19,166 bases of DNA, taken from assembly GCA_017456945.1 (NCBI GenBank), contig JAFTIK010000049.1, positions 1-19,166 on the forward strand, written 5' to 3'. Below are positions 7,455 through 15,881 of this stretch, in pieces. Made by a program: the position numbers and the translations under genes. The first letter of the stretch is position 1. Each line of letters opens with the position of its first letter. This stretch comes from Clostridia bacterium. Lineage in GTDB: Bacteria; Bacillota_A; Clostridia; Christensenellales; Borkfalkiaceae. The notes under the pieces are model-generated. The model made no database searches and was not told the origin of the DNA. It saw only the letters and a program-made list of their open reading frames with translations.

Positions 7455-7988
7455 TTATATTTCTTTTACAACGTCTTCTTTTGCCTTTCTTGCCTTTTCC
7501 CTAACGGGTATATCCGAATGACCAAACGCAACCACTACGTTGCAAACTTGGTTTTCCGGCATAGCAAGCGTTTCTTTTAGTTTATCGTGGTTTATCCAAC
7601 CGATTATGCAGGTTTCAATACCTAAAGCCTTTGCGCCTAGAGTTAGATAAGCGACTAGTTCGCCCACGTCGTACTTAATAAAGTGATGCGCGCCAACCTT
7701 TTCGCTAACCCAGTCTTTTAACACGGCTTGCTTTTCACTTATAGCAACGTATGCTTTGGCGTTAGTTAAAAAGGGATTTCTGCCACGGTCCTGCAAGCAG
7801 TCGGTAACCTCTTTAACCTTATCTGCATCCGTAATACAGTACATAGTCCACGGTTGGCTATTACAAGCAGAAGGCGCAAGGCGAGCAAGATCAACCACCT
7901 TCATAAGTTGAGCCTTATCTATAGGCTTATCGTTAAATTCTCTGCAAGATTGTCTTGTTTTTACTAACTTTTCAAAATTATCAAACAT
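7455..7988 (-). CDS. Nitroreductase-family flavoprotein
   Basis: This 177-residue protein belongs to the FMN-dependent nitroreductase family. The family's N-terminal FMN-phosphate motif is R12-Q-S-C-R16, followed by APSACNSQPW (38-47), which contacts flavin. The LGAKALGIETCIIGW segment (about 116-130) is the usual conserved helix and loop. It should be a soluble dimer that uses NAD(P)H to reduce nitro compounds, quinones or enals; the physiological substrate is not predictable. The length is at the short end for the family (about 170-220). The start has an AAAGGTGA ribosome site. It has a candidate promoter of its own and converges with mazF, so it is probably monocistronic. Confidence 0.92.
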   Translation of the reverse strand: MFDNFEKLVKTRQSCREFNDKPIDKAQLMKVVDLARLAPSACNSQPWTMYCITDADKVKEVTDCLQDRGRNPFLTNAKAYVAISEKQAVLKDWVSEKVGAHHFIKYDVGELVAYLTLGAKALGIETCIIGWINHDKLKETLAMPENQVCNVVVAFGHSDIPVREKARKAKEDVVKEI

Positions 7989-8018
7989 AATTTCACCTTT
8001 TATTTTTTATTCTACTTT

Positions 8019-8047
8019 ATAATACTAAAAAAGGCGTGAAAATGCAA
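8019..8047 (-). promoter_or_regulatory. Candidate promoter of the nitroreductase gene
   Basis: On the minus strand TATTAT (8019-8024) is a 5/6 match to -10, and TTGCAT (8042-8047) retains the TTG core at 17 bp spacing. The same hexamer and spacing are seen at the GH1 promoter. Confidence 0.45.
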
Positions 8048-8060
8048 GCGTTATTAAAAA

Positions 8061-8465
8061 TTAAACCTTATATTCTAGCGCCTTTTCTTTTTTGTAACGC
8101 TCTAATGCTTTTAGATAACGCTCGGAAAGAGAAAGAGTGTAGCGTTGTTTTTCTTCATAGGAAAGCCTTTCAAAATAAACGTGATCGGTAAGCCTACCTA
8201 TAATATCAGAAACTTCACCGTCAACGTCTAAAATGGCTTTTACTCTAATATAAAAATTCTGTTCGGTATCTTTAACGCCTTCTTTTATGCCGTTAGCTAC
8301 TGTATAATTAAAATATTCTTTAACCTTTGATTCGGAAACGCCCGACTCTTTGGCAAGTTGAATTTCTTTTGCTAGTTCTTCTTTATATTTAGTCCAAAAG
8401 CCACTCTTTAAGCGCTTTTTTGCTTCTTTGCAGTATTGTTTTAACGATTTTATTTCTTCGCTCAT
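8061..8465 (-). CDS. Uncharacterised helical protein, 134 residues
   Basis: I do not recognise this family. The protein is rich in Lys and Glu, lacks a signal peptide, membrane segments and cysteine motifs apart from a single C12, and is predicted to be almost entirely helical. Residues about 70-85 (FYIRVKAILDVDGEVSD) may be the only break. It follows rpsU on the same strand, where many Bacillota carry yqeY (GatB/YqeY domain), but the YqeY N-terminal pattern is not present and this is probably something else. An intrinsic terminator separates it from rpsU, so it may have its own promoter; a TTGTCG...TATAGG pair just upstream is only a weak candidate. AGGTGG precedes the ATG at good distance. 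A cytoplasmic protein is all that can be said. Confidence 0.72.
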   Translation of the reverse strand: MSEEIKSLKQYCKEAKKRLKSGFWTKYKEELAKEIQLAKESGVSESKVKEYFNYTVANGIKEGVKDTEQNFYIRVKAILDVDGEVSDIIGRLTDHVYFERLSYEEKQRYTLSLSERYLKALERYKKEKALEYKV

Positions 8466-8481
8466 ATTCCACCTATATCAC

Positions 8482-8499
8482 TCGACAAATTTCGACAAA
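8482..8499. repeat. Short tandem repeat, two 8-bp copies with 10-bp period
   Basis: TCGACAAA occurs at 8482-8489 and 8492-8499, one helical turn apart, between the rpsU terminator and the unknown gene. It could be a regulator site for that gene; no known operator consensus matches. Confidence 0.4.
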
Positions 8500-8533
8500 A
8501 AAAGAAAATCTACCGAAACTCTCGGTAGATTTT
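8494..8533 (-). terminator. Intrinsic terminator after rpsU
   Basis: Perfect 12-bp stem (8505-8516 with 8522-8533) and five-base loop. On the minus strand the hairpin is followed by CTTTTTTT, a strong U-tract, directly beyond the rpsU stop codon. Confidence 0.88.
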
Positions 8534-8537
8534 ATCT

Positions 8538-8717
8538 TTAGCCTTTAATACTTCTTTTTCTTGCCGCTTCAGACTTTTTCTTTCTCTTAACGGAAGGTTT
8601 TTCGTAATGTTCTTTCTTACGTAAATCGCCGATAATGCCATCACGAGAACATTTTCTCTTAAATCTTCTCAATGCGCTATCGATATTTTCGTTTTCGCCA
8701 ACTCTTACTATAGACAT
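8538..8717 (-). CDS. rpsU: 30S ribosomal protein S21 (bS21)
   Basis: This 59-residue basic protein begins [21 protein letters not shown], the conserved opening of bS21, and ends in a Lys/Arg-rich tail ([14 protein letters not shown]) that binds 16S rRNA near the anti-Shine-Dalgarno end. bS21 helps initiation on the small subunit. The start was set at ATG 8717. A TTG three codons earlier is only one base from the AAAGGAGG site and cannot be served by it, while ATG 8717 is about ten bases away, and bS21 normally has about 58 residues. It has its own consensus promoter and a terminator, so it is expressed as a single gene independently of the heat-shock operon upstream. Confidence 0.96.
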   Translation of the reverse strand: MSIVRVGENENIDSALRRFKRKCSRDGIIGDLRKKEHYEKPSVKRKKKSEAARKRSIKG

Positions 8718-8774
8718 CTCTTTCAACCCTCCTTTGCCCTACGGCGGTTCGTTATTGCTTTTTATAGCATAAAT

Positions 8775-8803
8775 AGTATAATCGTTAACCCAACTTTTGT
8801 CAA
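8775..8803 (-). promoter_or_regulatory. Strong sigma-A promoter of rpsU
   Basis: On the minus strand TTGACA (8798-8803) is perfect and TATACT (8775-8780) is 5/6, with exactly 17 bp between them. The leader before ATG 8717 would be about 50 bases and carries the AAAGGAGG site. Confidence 0.88.
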
Positions 8804-8839
8804 CGGTTTTTAACCTAAAATAAAAACTTTTTCACCTTT

Positions 8840-9181
8840 TTAAGCAGGTGTCCAACCCATTTTTTGACCTGAAAGTATATGTATGTGCAAGTGAAACACA
8901 GTTTGCCCTGCATCTTCCCCTTGGTTGATTACCAAACGGTAGCCGTTGGTAAGACCGAGTTCTTTTTCTAGCGTAGGAATTTTAACCAAGCATTTTCTTA
9001 CCATTTCACTTTGCTTTTCGTTCATATCCGCAAGCAACTTAAAGTGACTTTTAGGTATGCACAAGAAGTGATTTTTCGCCTTGGGGTCGATATCCTTAAT
9101 GATAAGCATATTTTCATCTTCGTACATCTTGGTTGCGGGAATTTCACCTGCAATGATTTTACAAAACAAACAGTTTTCCAT
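8840..9181 (-). CDS. hinT: HIT-family purine nucleoside phosphoramidase (HinT)
   Basis: This 113-residue protein has the histidine triad H97-L-H99-I-H101 near the C-terminus, preceded by a serine- and glycine-containing substrate loop region (NQGEDAGQTVFHLHIHIL). N-terminal C4 and C7 with H46 fit the zinc site found in many bacterial HIT proteins. Family members hydrolyse aminoacyl- or amino-linked AMP conjugates; the physiological substrate is uncertain. Length is standard. AAAGGAG precedes the ATG by seven bases. It begins 22 bases after the GH43-like gene and is probably the last gene of the heat-shock operon; no clear terminator was seen before the rpsU promoter. Confidence 0.95.
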   Translation of the reverse strand: MENCLFCKIIAGEIPATKMYEDENMLIIKDIDPKAKNHFLCIPKSHFKLLADMNEKQSEMVRKCLVKIPTLEKELGLTNGYRLVINQGEDAGQTVFHLHIHILSGQKMGWTPA

Positions 9182-9203
9182 ATCTTTTCTCCTTTAAATT
9201 TTA

Positions 9204-10133
9204 TTAACAGAATGCTTCGTCAGAATAAACGAGCGTAGCCTTTTCCCCGTCAAACTCTACTTTATAAGCGCAGTATCCCGACTTATCGTAATCAAACACC
9301 TTGGTAACGCTAAATTCCGTTCCGCCCCAACGGTCGCCCAAATATACGATATCGCCATTTTCGTTCTTATAAAGAAAAGCCGACTGACTTAAATAGGTAG
9401 TTTCGTCGCCTATATTTTGGTTTATGGCAAACAACCCGTCCATACTGTCTGCAACGCTAAACGTGCTTTGGTTGGGTCGCCAACCCGTGCAGAAAGAAGT
9501 TATAAGCAAAATTTTCCCCTTATCTCTAATAAACGCGGGCGCTTCTCTTTCTTCGTTAGAAAACAAAACGTTTACCTTTTTAGCAACGTTAAGATAGTCT
9601 TCTGCAAGTAAGTACACGTGCAAATCCATATTACCACGCGCAGAGCTTATAAAATACATTTTTCCGTCGTCTTCAAAGAGAGTGCAGTCACGGGATTGTT
9701 CGCCCATAGGGTTAAAACTTCCGTGATAGGTAAAATCGCCGTCCGGTGTGTCGCTAGTGGCGATAGCGGCGCGTGCGCGCGACCTATCTTGGCTTGAACG
9801 CTCAAAGTGCATCCACATAACGAACTTGCCCGTCTTCTTATTATAAACCACCTTTGGGCGCTCTATAATTGCCTGCGCCTTACTTCCGTCTTCATTATCT
9901 GAAACGAAAGAAAGGTTTGCTTGAACTCTCGTTTGTTCGGTTTTAGAGTGCGCGGTTAAAACGTTGTTTAGAAACTTCCACCCGTTTTCCACTTTTACGT
10001 AACAAGAAACGTAGTTATCTTCGGTACGGTTTTCCCCATACCAGTAAGTTTTGCCTTGATAAACCAACCTACAACCGCCGTGCGCTTCGATAGGATTGCC
10101 GTCAACGTCCAACCATTTTTCACCGTTTTTCAT
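9204..10133 (-). CDS. GH43-like five-bladed beta-propeller glycosidase (exo-beta-1,3-galactanase type)
   Basis: This 309-residue protein resembles the exo-beta-1,3-galactanase branch of GH43 (GH43_24). Visible signatures are AHGGCRLVYQGKTYWYGE (17-34), IERPKVVYNKKTGKFVMW (90-107), DCTLFEDDGKMYF (149-161), EREAPAFIRD (195-204) and TYLSQSAF (246-253). This branch is known for using a glutamate acid and an unusual glutamine base. Here E91, E197 and Q250 occupy corresponding motifs with nearly the same spacing (106 and 53 residues) as in the fungal enzyme, so activity is likely retained. Residues are typical of a complete propeller, and no signal peptide or carbohydrate-binding module is present, so it would act in the cytoplasm on imported galacto-oligosaccharides; that last step is inferred. 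It starts four bases after mtaB ends, with its AAGGAG inside the end of mtaB, so translation is probably coupled. Confidence 0.85.
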   Translation of the reverse strand: MKNGEKWLDVDGNPIEAHGGCRLVYQGKTYWYGENRTEDNYVSCYVKVENGWKFLNNVLTAHSKTEQTRVQANLSFVSDNEDGSKAQAIIERPKVVYNKKTGKFVMWMHFERSSQDRSRARAAIATSDTPDGDFTYHGSFNPMGEQSRDCTLFEDDGKMYFISSARGNMDLHVYLLAEDYLNVAKKVNVLFSNEEREAPAFIRDKGKILLITSFCTGWRPNQSTFSVADSMDGLFAINQNIGDETTYLSQSAFLYKNENGDIVYLGDRWGGTEFSVTKVFDYDKSGYCAYKVEFDGEKATLVYSDEAFC

Positions 10134-10137
10134 AACT

Positions 10138-11376
10138 TTACTCCTTAATCTTCGCCAAAGCCCCGTCCTTAAACGGCGCGATTATTTGTACTTTTACTAT
10201 ATCGTGCGTTCCAGAAAAATCTTTCAAGTAAAGCCTTACGTAGTTTTCCGAGTACCCTTCAAAATACCCATCCTTTTCTTCTTCAAACAAAAAGTCGCAA
10301 GTTTTGCCGACAAGCCCGTTTACGAACGCCTGCTTACACTCGGCTTTCTTTTTTAACAGTCTGTTTTGCCTATCTTTTTTAATTTCCTTTGGTAAGTCTT
10401 GCATCTTGAACGCCACCGTTCCGCTACGCGGGCTAAACGGGAAAGGATGTATATCTGAAAACTTAACCTTATCTACCAAATTAACCGTTTCTATAAAATC
10501 TTGTTCAGTTTCGGTTGGAAACCCAACGATAATATCGGTGGTAATGCCTGCGTTAGGGAAATATTCCCTTATAAGATTTACCTTTTGCAAATACTCTTCA
10601 GCCGTATAATGCCTATTCATCTTTTTCAAGACGTTGTTTGAGCCCGACTGCAAGGATAAATGAAAATGTGGCGCAAAATTTTTAAGATTTTTTAGCGCCG
10701 ACAAAAAACCGTCGTCTATAACCCCTATTTCAAGCGAGCCAAGCCTTATTCTACACTCTACGTCTTTTAAGCGTTCTATAAGTCCGGTAAGCCCTTTGCC
10801 ATCAAATTCGTAAGCAGAAAGATTTATGCCGTTTATAACCGCTTCTTTAGGGTTTATAGCCGTGATTTCCGCGATAACGCTATCTGGGTTACGACTTCTT
10901 ATTCTACCCCTTAAATACGGGATAATGCAGTAACTGCAAAAATTGTTACAACCGTCTTGCACCTTTACGTAAGTACGGGTTCTGAGCGATTTAACCGTGT
11001 TTAATTCTTCAAACTGCGAACAGGGTGGTTGTATAACTACCCCCGTTTTATCTAGCATATCTAGAATTTTATTTTTTGAAAAAGCGCCCGTAACCAAATA
11101 CGAATCAGACTTGTTTGCAAACGATTGCGGATTTTTTTGGGTTGCGCAACCCGTAAAAATAATCTTGGCGTTTGGATTAAGTTTTTTTATTCTGCTTTCC
11201 ATTTGCCTAGATTTTTTTTCGGCTTCTGCCGTAACTGCGCAAGTGTTTACTACGTATAAATCCGCAGGCACGAGTTGATCGCTTACTTCGTACCCCCTTT
11301 CGGCAAGCCCTGCAATAAGCGAATCGCTTTCGCACTCGTTAACTTTACAACCGAGTGTAAAAACTACTGCTTTCAT
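10138..11376 (-). CDS. mtaB: tRNA (N6-threonylcarbamoyladenosine-37) methylthiotransferase MtaB
   Basis: This 412-residue radical-SAM enzyme adds a methylthio group to t6A at position 37 of ANN-decoding tRNAs, giving ms2t6A. Three cysteines of the N-terminal UPF0004 domain (C10, C46, C77) bind the auxiliary cluster. The radical-SAM cluster motif is C143-x3-C147-x2-C150 in DGCNNFCSYCIIPYLRGR. A TRAM-like RNA-binding segment occupies about residues 350-410. The GCKVNECES opening distinguishes MtaB/YqeV from MiaB. It is separated from prmA by two bases and lies in the usual Bacillota chaperone-translation cluster, but without the rsmE gene often placed before it. Confidence 0.96.
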   Translation of the reverse strand: MKAVVFTLGCKVNECESDSLIAGLAERGYEVSDQLVPADLYVVNTCAVTAEAEKKSRQMESRIKKLNPNAKIIFTGCATQKNPQSFANKSDSYLVTGAFSKNKILDMLDKTGVVIQPPCSQFEELNTVKSLRTRTYVKVQDGCNNFCSYCIIPYLRGRIRSRNPDSVIAEITAINPKEAVINGINLSAYEFDGKGLTGLIERLKDVECRIRLGSLEIGVIDDGFLSALKNLKNFAPHFHLSLQSGSNNVLKKMNRHYTAEEYLQKVNLIREYFPNAGITTDIIVGFPTETEQDFIETVNLVDKVKFSDIHPFPFSPRSGTVAFKMQDLPKEIKKDRQNRLLKKKAECKQAFVNGLVGKTCDFLFEEEKDGYFEGYSENYVRLYLKDFSGTHDIVKVQIIAPFKDGALAKIKE

Positions 11377-11378
11377 TT

Positions 11379-12314
11379 TTATTTACCTTTTTTCACGACG
11401 AGCGCCGACCACTCGCCCTTGATTTTTTCTTCTATGAAAGTAAAGCCCGCGACTATATACGCTTGCCTTACCGCGCCTAATCTTTCTTTGAGTATGCCAC
11501 TTAATATAATTACCCCGTCGGGATTTAAGTTTGCGCCTATAAAGGGGGCGAACGCAATGAGAACTTCAGCCATAATATTACAAGCGATAACGTCGCCTTT
11601 AACAGTATTATCGTCAAGCAAGTTCTTTAATAAAACAGTTCCGTTGGTAACCCCGTTAAGTTTCATATTATGCTCGCTTGCAACGATTGCGCATTCGTCT
11701 ATATCCGTCATTATTACCTTATTAGCGCCGAGTTTAGATGCGGTTATACCTAGTATTCCACTACCACAACCAACGTCTAAAACGGTGTATTGGGGTTTGA
11801 CGTATTTATCTAAAAAGGCTACGCACATAGAAGTAGTTTCGTGTTCGCCCGTGCCGAACGCCATATTAGAATCGAGAAGAATTTTTATCTCCCCGTCCTT
11901 TTCTTTATAATCTATCCATTCGGGAACGATAACTACCTTGCCGATAGGAATAGGCTTAAAATGCTCTTTCCATTGTTCACGCCAAAGGTCGCCGTCTATA
12001 GGGCGTTTAGCCGTTTCAAGCGTGCCGAAATCGAGTTCGCCAACACTTTTTAAGTTAGCCAAATCCCTTTCCACTTTACCTATTGTTTCGTTAGCCGTTT
12101 CTATAGGAAAAAAGGCTTTTACCAAAACGGTTTTATCCGCCTTAAACACCGATTCGTCTGCGTAATCCCACGCTCTACCGTCGCGCGCAAGGTCTATAAC
12201 GTCTTGTATATCCGATATAACCACGCCGTTCTCGGTATAACCCCAAAGCACGTCGCTTACTATCTCGCTACCGATATGCGTGGTTGATACCGTAAGTTCA
12301 ATGTAATTTTCCAT
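11379..12314 (-). CDS. prmA: Ribosomal protein L11 methyltransferase
   Basis: This 311-residue class I methyltransferase trimethylates lysines and the N-terminus of ribosomal protein L11. The N-terminal part (about 1-110) is the L11-recognition domain. The catalytic domain shows MAFGTGEHETT (151-161), the SAM-binding loop VLDVGCGSGILGI (178-190), the acidic strand end TDID (203-206), and ACNIMAEVL (244-252) for the N-(I/P)-x-x motif. Length is normal. It begins two bases after dnaJ ends and ends two bases before mtaB begins, so it is in the same operon. Confidence 0.96.
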   Translation of the reverse strand: MENYIELTVSTTHIGSEIVSDVLWGYTENGVVISDIQDVIDLARDGRAWDYADESVFKADKTVLVKAFFPIETANETIGKVERDLANLKSVGELDFGTLETAKRPIDGDLWREQWKEHFKPIPIGKVVIVPEWIDYKEKDGEIKILLDSNMAFGTGEHETTSMCVAFLDKYVKPQYTVLDVGCGSGILGITASKLGANKVIMTDIDECAIVASEHNMKLNGVTNGTVLLKNLLDDNTVKGDVIACNIMAEVLIAFAPFIGANLNPDGVIILSGILKERLGAVRQAYIVAGFTFIEEKIKGEWSALVVKKGK

Positions 12315-12316
12315 AA

Positions 12317-13453
12317 TTATTTTCCGTACGGATTTTCACCGTACATTGTTTCCACGTTGTCTTTATAACGTTTCATTTGCGAACATTGCTTAATGTCCGT
12401 TTCATCTTCAAACTGCTCTAAAAGTTTTTTCTGCGCCCTTGAAATTCTCGTTGGAATTTCCACGGTTACCACTATATAAAGGTCACCCGTACCACGACGG
12501 GATTTTATACCCTTGCCACGAACGCAGAAAACCTTTCCGCTTTGCGTTCCTTCGGGAATAGTATAATCCATAGTTTCGTCGATAAGCGGAACTTTTACTT
12601 TGCCACCGAGCGCGGCAGTCTTAAAACTAATGGGAAGTTCCATGTAAAGGTCGAAATTCTTGCGCTTAAATATCTTGCTAGGTTCAACTTTAATAACTAC
12701 GATAAGATCGCCAGACGGCCCGCCGTTTCTGCTTGCTTCGCCGTAACCTGCCTTTCTTATGTAACTACCGTTGTCAGCGCCCGCAGGAATATCAAAGGTA
12801 AGTTTGGTGTTAGCCTTAGTGTACCCTCTACCAGAACACTCTTTACAAGGCTCTATAATCTTTTTGCCCGTACCGTGACAATCGGTACAAGGCTTTACGC
12901 TTACTTGGCGGAAAAAGCCGTTTGAAGTGGTGTATTCCACCTGCCCAGAGCCACCGCAAGTAGGACAAGTTTTATAAGCCGTGCCACCTTTAGCGCCCGT
13001 GCCCTTACATTCCGTACAAGTTTGATTTCTAGTATAAACAACTTCTCTGCGACAACCTTTAGCAGCGTCTAAGAAACTTAAAGTAATTTCTAAAGTAAGG
13101 TCTTCGCCCTTGGTCTTGGTCTGCGCTCTACTGCGCCCACCGCCAAAGCCACCGAATATATCGCCGAAAATATCTTCAAATCCACCGAAGCCACTAAATC
13201 CGCCCGCGCCACCACCGCCAAAGCCACCCATGTTGCCGTTAGGGTCACCGAAAGTGTCGTAATTTTTTCTCTTAGTTTCGTCGGATAAAACTTCGTTGGC
13301 TTCGTTTATTTCCTTAAACTTTTCCGCAGCGACGTTGTCGTTGGGGTGTAAGTCGGGGTGATATTGTCTTGCTAATTTTCTATAAGCCTTTTTAATATCG
13401 TCTTGCGACGCAGATTTATCCACGCCCAGAATTTTATAATAGTCTTTAGCCAT
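12317..13453 (-). CDS. dnaJ: Chaperone protein DnaJ (Hsp40)
   Basis: This 378-residue type I J-protein stimulates DnaK ATPase activity and delivers unfolded clients. The J domain (1-70) has the essential H32-P-D34. A Gly/Phe-rich linker follows (about 73-107). Four zinc-binding CxxCxGxG repeats start at C146, C163, C189 and C203, and a C-terminal client-binding domain follows. All domains are complete. It has an AAGGA ribosome site and lies downstream of dnaK after an 85-base gap holding a hairpin. It is then tightly linked to prmA. Confidence 0.98.
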   Translation of the reverse strand: MAKDYYKILGVDKSASQDDIKKAYRKLARQYHPDLHPNDNVAAEKFKEINEANEVLSDETKRKNYDTFGDPNGNMGGFGGGGAGGFSGFGGFEDIFGDIFGGFGGGRSRAQTKTKGEDLTLEITLSFLDAAKGCRREVVYTRNQTCTECKGTGAKGGTAYKTCPTCGGSGQVEYTTSNGFFRQVSVKPCTDCHGTGKKIIEPCKECSGRGYTKANTKLTFDIPAGADNGSYIRKAGYGEASRNGGPSGDLIVVIKVEPSKIFKRKNFDLYMELPISFKTAALGGKVKVPLIDETMDYTIPEGTQSGKVFCVRGKGIKSRRGTGDLYIVVTVEIPTRISRAQKKLLEQFEDETDIKQCSQMKRYKDNVETMYGENPYGK

Positions 13454-13476
13454 AATTTTTCCTTGTTTAGCACAAA

Positions 13477-13502
13477 CTGAAAGGCAGAAAATTGCCTTTC
13501 AG
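13477..13502 (-). other. Intercistronic hairpin between dnaK and dnaJ
   Basis: A perfect 10-bp stem (13477-13486 with 13493-13502) with a six-base loop lies between the two genes. On the minus strand it is followed by TTTGTGC rather than a long U-tract, so a partial terminator or an RNA-processing and stability element is more likely than full termination. The remainder of the gap shows no convincing promoter. Confidence 0.65.
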
Positions 13503-13538
13503 TATGCAAAAAATCTATTAAATTAGTCGTCTAAAAAA

Positions 13539-15329
13539 TTATTGATGGAATTCTTCACCACCGTCGGTATTGCCACCTTGCGCGTTAGGATCTTGTTGAG
13601 CCTGTTGATAAAGCTTTGCAAACACGGCTTGCGATTCGTTAGAAAGTTTTTCAGTAGCCTTAATCATTCTATCGTTGTCGTTAGAATCGAGTTCAGTCTT
13701 TGCTTCCTTAACGGCTTCTTCAAGTTTAGCCTTGTCTTCGTCGGTAAGTTTATCCGCAAGGTCTTTCATAGATTTTTCTACCGTAAAGATAAGCCCGTCA
13801 AGTTTATTATGGTTTTCTACCGTTTCCTTACGCTTTTTATCTTCTTCTTCGTATTGTTTTGCTTCGTTAACAGCCTTGTTGATATCTTCTTCAGAAAGGT
13901 TAGAAGATGCGGTAATCGTAATGTTTTGCGACTTGCCCGTGCCTAAATCCTTTGCCGAAACGTTAACTATACCGTTAGCGTCAATATCGAAAGTAACTTC
14001 GATTTGGGGTACGCCACGAGGTGCGGGAGCAATGCCTGAAAGTTCAAATCTACCGAGCGTTTTATTGTCTTTAGCAAATTCTCTTTCACCTTGAAGAATA
14101 TGGATATCAACTTGCGTTTGATTATCTGCAGCGGTAGAGAATACTTGAGATTTTTTAGCTGGGATAGTGGTGTTTCTTTCAATGAGTTTTGTGCAAACGC
14201 CACCGAGCGTTTCAATACCGAGCGACAAAGGCGTTACGTCTAAGAGAAGAACGTCTTTAACTTCGCCGGATAATACGCCGCCTTGAATAGCAGCGCCGAT
14301 AGCAACGCATTCGTCGGGGTTAATGCCCTTAAAGGGTTCTTTGCCCGTTACCTTTCTTACTTCGTCGATAACTGCGGGAATACGGGTAGAACCACCTACC
14401 AAGATAACCTTATCGATTTCCGAATAAGAAAGACCTGCGTCTTCCATAGCCTTTTTCATAGGAATTACCGTTGCTTGAACGAGATCTGCGGTAAGAGCGT
14501 CGAACTTCTGTTTGGTAAGGTCAACGTCAAGGTGTTTAGGACCTGTTGCGTCTGCCGTGATAAACGGAAGGTTAACGTTGGTTTTACTCATACCCGAAAG
14601 TTCGATTTTAGCCTTTTCTGCCGCTTCTTTTAATCTTTGCATAGCGAGTTTATCGTTAGAAAGGTCGATACCTTCTTTCTGCTTGAATTCTGCAACGAGA
14701 TAATCCATAACGCGCTTATCGAAGTCGTCACCACCGAGCATGTTGTTGCCGTGGGTTGCCAAAACTTCAAACACGCCGTCGCCTATTTCCATAATAGAAA
14801 CGTCGAACGTACCACCACCAAGGTCGTAGATGATAACCTTTTGGGTTTTGCCTTCTTTATCAAGGCCGTAAGAAAGAGCCGCAGCCGTAGGTTCGTTTAT
14901 GATACGAAGAACGTTAAGCCCTGCAATCTTACCAGCGTCTTTGGTTGCTTGACGTTGGCTATCAGAGAAGTATGCGGGAACGGTAATTACCGCGTCGGTA
15001 ACTGCGCCACCTAGATATGCTTCTGCATCTTTTTTAAGTTTGGTAAGCACCATAGCGGAAATTTCTTGCGGGGTGTAAGCCTTACCGTCAACGTTTACTT
15101 TATAATCCGAGCCCATGTGTCTTTTAATAGACGCTATAGTTCTGTCGGGGTTGGAAACGGCTTGACGTTTTGCAACTTGACCAACTAGTCTTTCGCCGTC
15201 TTTTTGGAAAGCCACTACCGACGGGGTAGTTCTAGAGCCTTCTGCGTTTGCTATTACTACGGGTTCACCGTTTTCCATTACTGCTACGCACGAGTTAGTC
15301 GTGCCTAAGTCGATACCTATTGTTTTCAT
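13539..15329 (-). CDS. dnaK: Chaperone protein DnaK (Hsp70)
   Basis: This 596-residue Hsp70 binds hydrophobic peptide segments in an ATP-dependent cycle with DnaJ and GrpE. The nucleotide-binding domain shows GIDLGTTNS (5-13), [10 protein letters not shown] (169-178) and the [11 protein letters not shown] segment (145-155). The conserved [13 protein letters not shown] interdomain linker and start of the substrate-binding domain come near residue 360, and a helical lid and short Gly/Gln/Asn-rich tail end the protein. The sequence is complete, and AAAGGAG precedes the ATG. It is 27 bases downstream of grpE in the CIRCE-controlled operon. Confidence 0.99.
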   Translation of the reverse strand: MKTIGIDLGTTNSCVAVMENGEPVVIANAEGSRTTPSVVAFQKDGERLVGQVAKRQAVSNPDRTIASIKRHMGSDYKVNVDGKAYTPQEISAMVLTKLKKDAEAYLGGAVTDAVITVPAYFSDSQRQATKDAGKIAGLNVLRIINEPTAAALSYGLDKEGKTQKVIIYDLGGGTFDVSIMEIGDGVFEVLATHGNNMLGGDDFDKRVMDYLVAEFKQKEGIDLSNDKLAMQRLKEAAEKAKIELSGMSKTNVNLPFITADATGPKHLDVDLTKQKFDALTADLVQATVIPMKKAMEDAGLSYSEIDKVILVGGSTRIPAVIDEVRKVTGKEPFKGINPDECVAIGAAIQGGVLSGEVKDVLLLDVTPLSLGIETLGGVCTKLIERNTTIPAKKSQVFSTAADNQTQVDIHILQGEREFAKDNKTLGRFELSGIAPAPRGVPQIEVTFDIDANGIVNVSAKDLGTGKSQNITITASSNLSEEDINKAVNEAKQYEEEDKKRKETVENHNKLDGLIFTVEKSMKDLADKLTDEDKAKLEEAVKEAKTELDSNDNDRMIKATEKLSNESQAVFAKLYQQAQQDPNAQGGNTDGGEEFHQ

Positions 15330-15356
15330 ATATATTCACTCCTTTTATTGTCTTAT

Positions 15357-15869
15357 TTATTTAACTACGCTTACTTTAGCGTATCTAATTATCTTTTCGC
15401 CTTTTCTATATCCCTTTTGGAACACCATTTTTACAGTTTCGCTTTCTTCGCCTTCTTCCCCTTCAACCTGCATAACCGCTTCGGCTTCGTTGGGGTCGAA
15501 CGGCTTGCCAACGGGGTTGATTTCGGTAACTTCAAGGCTTTCAAGCACTTCTTCGAACTTCTTTCTTATACCCTTAATACCTTCCGCCGTCTTTTCGTCT
15601 AGCCCCAAAGTGAGAGCCCAGTCTAGATTGTCGCCGACGGGAAGTATCTTTAATATCACGCTTGAAACCCCTTCGTTAAACGCGTCGCTCCAAAGTTTAG
15701 CGTTGCGCTTTTTGTAGTTATCGAACTCTGCAACGTTGCGCATCCACTTGTCCTTAAATTCTTCTACCTGACCTTTAAGCGTTTCCGTTTCCTTGATTAA
15801 ATTTTCATTTTCTTCTATCAAGGCTTGTTCAGTTTCGGAAACCTTGGTCTTTTCTTTCTTTTCTGCCAT
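15357..15869 (-). CDS. grpE: Nucleotide exchange factor GrpE
   Basis: This 170-residue protein promotes ADP release from DnaK. An acidic, Lys/Glu-rich N-terminal coiled coil (about 5-60) is followed by WMRNVAEFDNYKKRNAK (41-57), the family's conserved helix, and a C-terminal beta domain containing the INPVGKPFDPNEAEAV segment and a VFQKGYR motif near the end. Length is slightly short but complete. It lies 12 bases after hrcA and before dnaK, the standard order in Gram-positive bacteria. Confidence 0.97.
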   Translation of the reverse strand: MAEKKEKTKVSETEQALIEENENLIKETETLKGQVEEFKDKWMRNVAEFDNYKKRNAKLWSDAFNEGVSSVILKILPVGDNLDWALTLGLDEKTAEGIKGIRKKFEEVLESLEVTEINPVGKPFDPNEAEAVMQVEGEEGEESETVKMVFQKGYRKGEKIIRYAKVSVVK

Positions 15870-15881
15870 TACCGTCTTCCT

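Noticed and set aside
8028..8090. Possible long-loop terminator (AAAAGGCG / CGCCTTTT) after the 134-residue gene
   Set aside because: The arms are only about 8 bp with a loop of over 40 bases, and one arm overlaps the coding end; too weak to call.
11275..11910. Long plus-strand frame opposite prmA and mtaB
   Set aside because: It is antisense to well-supported genes, has no ribosome site or family pattern, and its composition mirrors the codon use of the opposite strand.
13542..14094. Plus-strand frames opposite dnaK
   Set aside because: They are low-complexity Ser/Leu- and Phe-rich reflections of DnaK codons; dnaK itself is certain.
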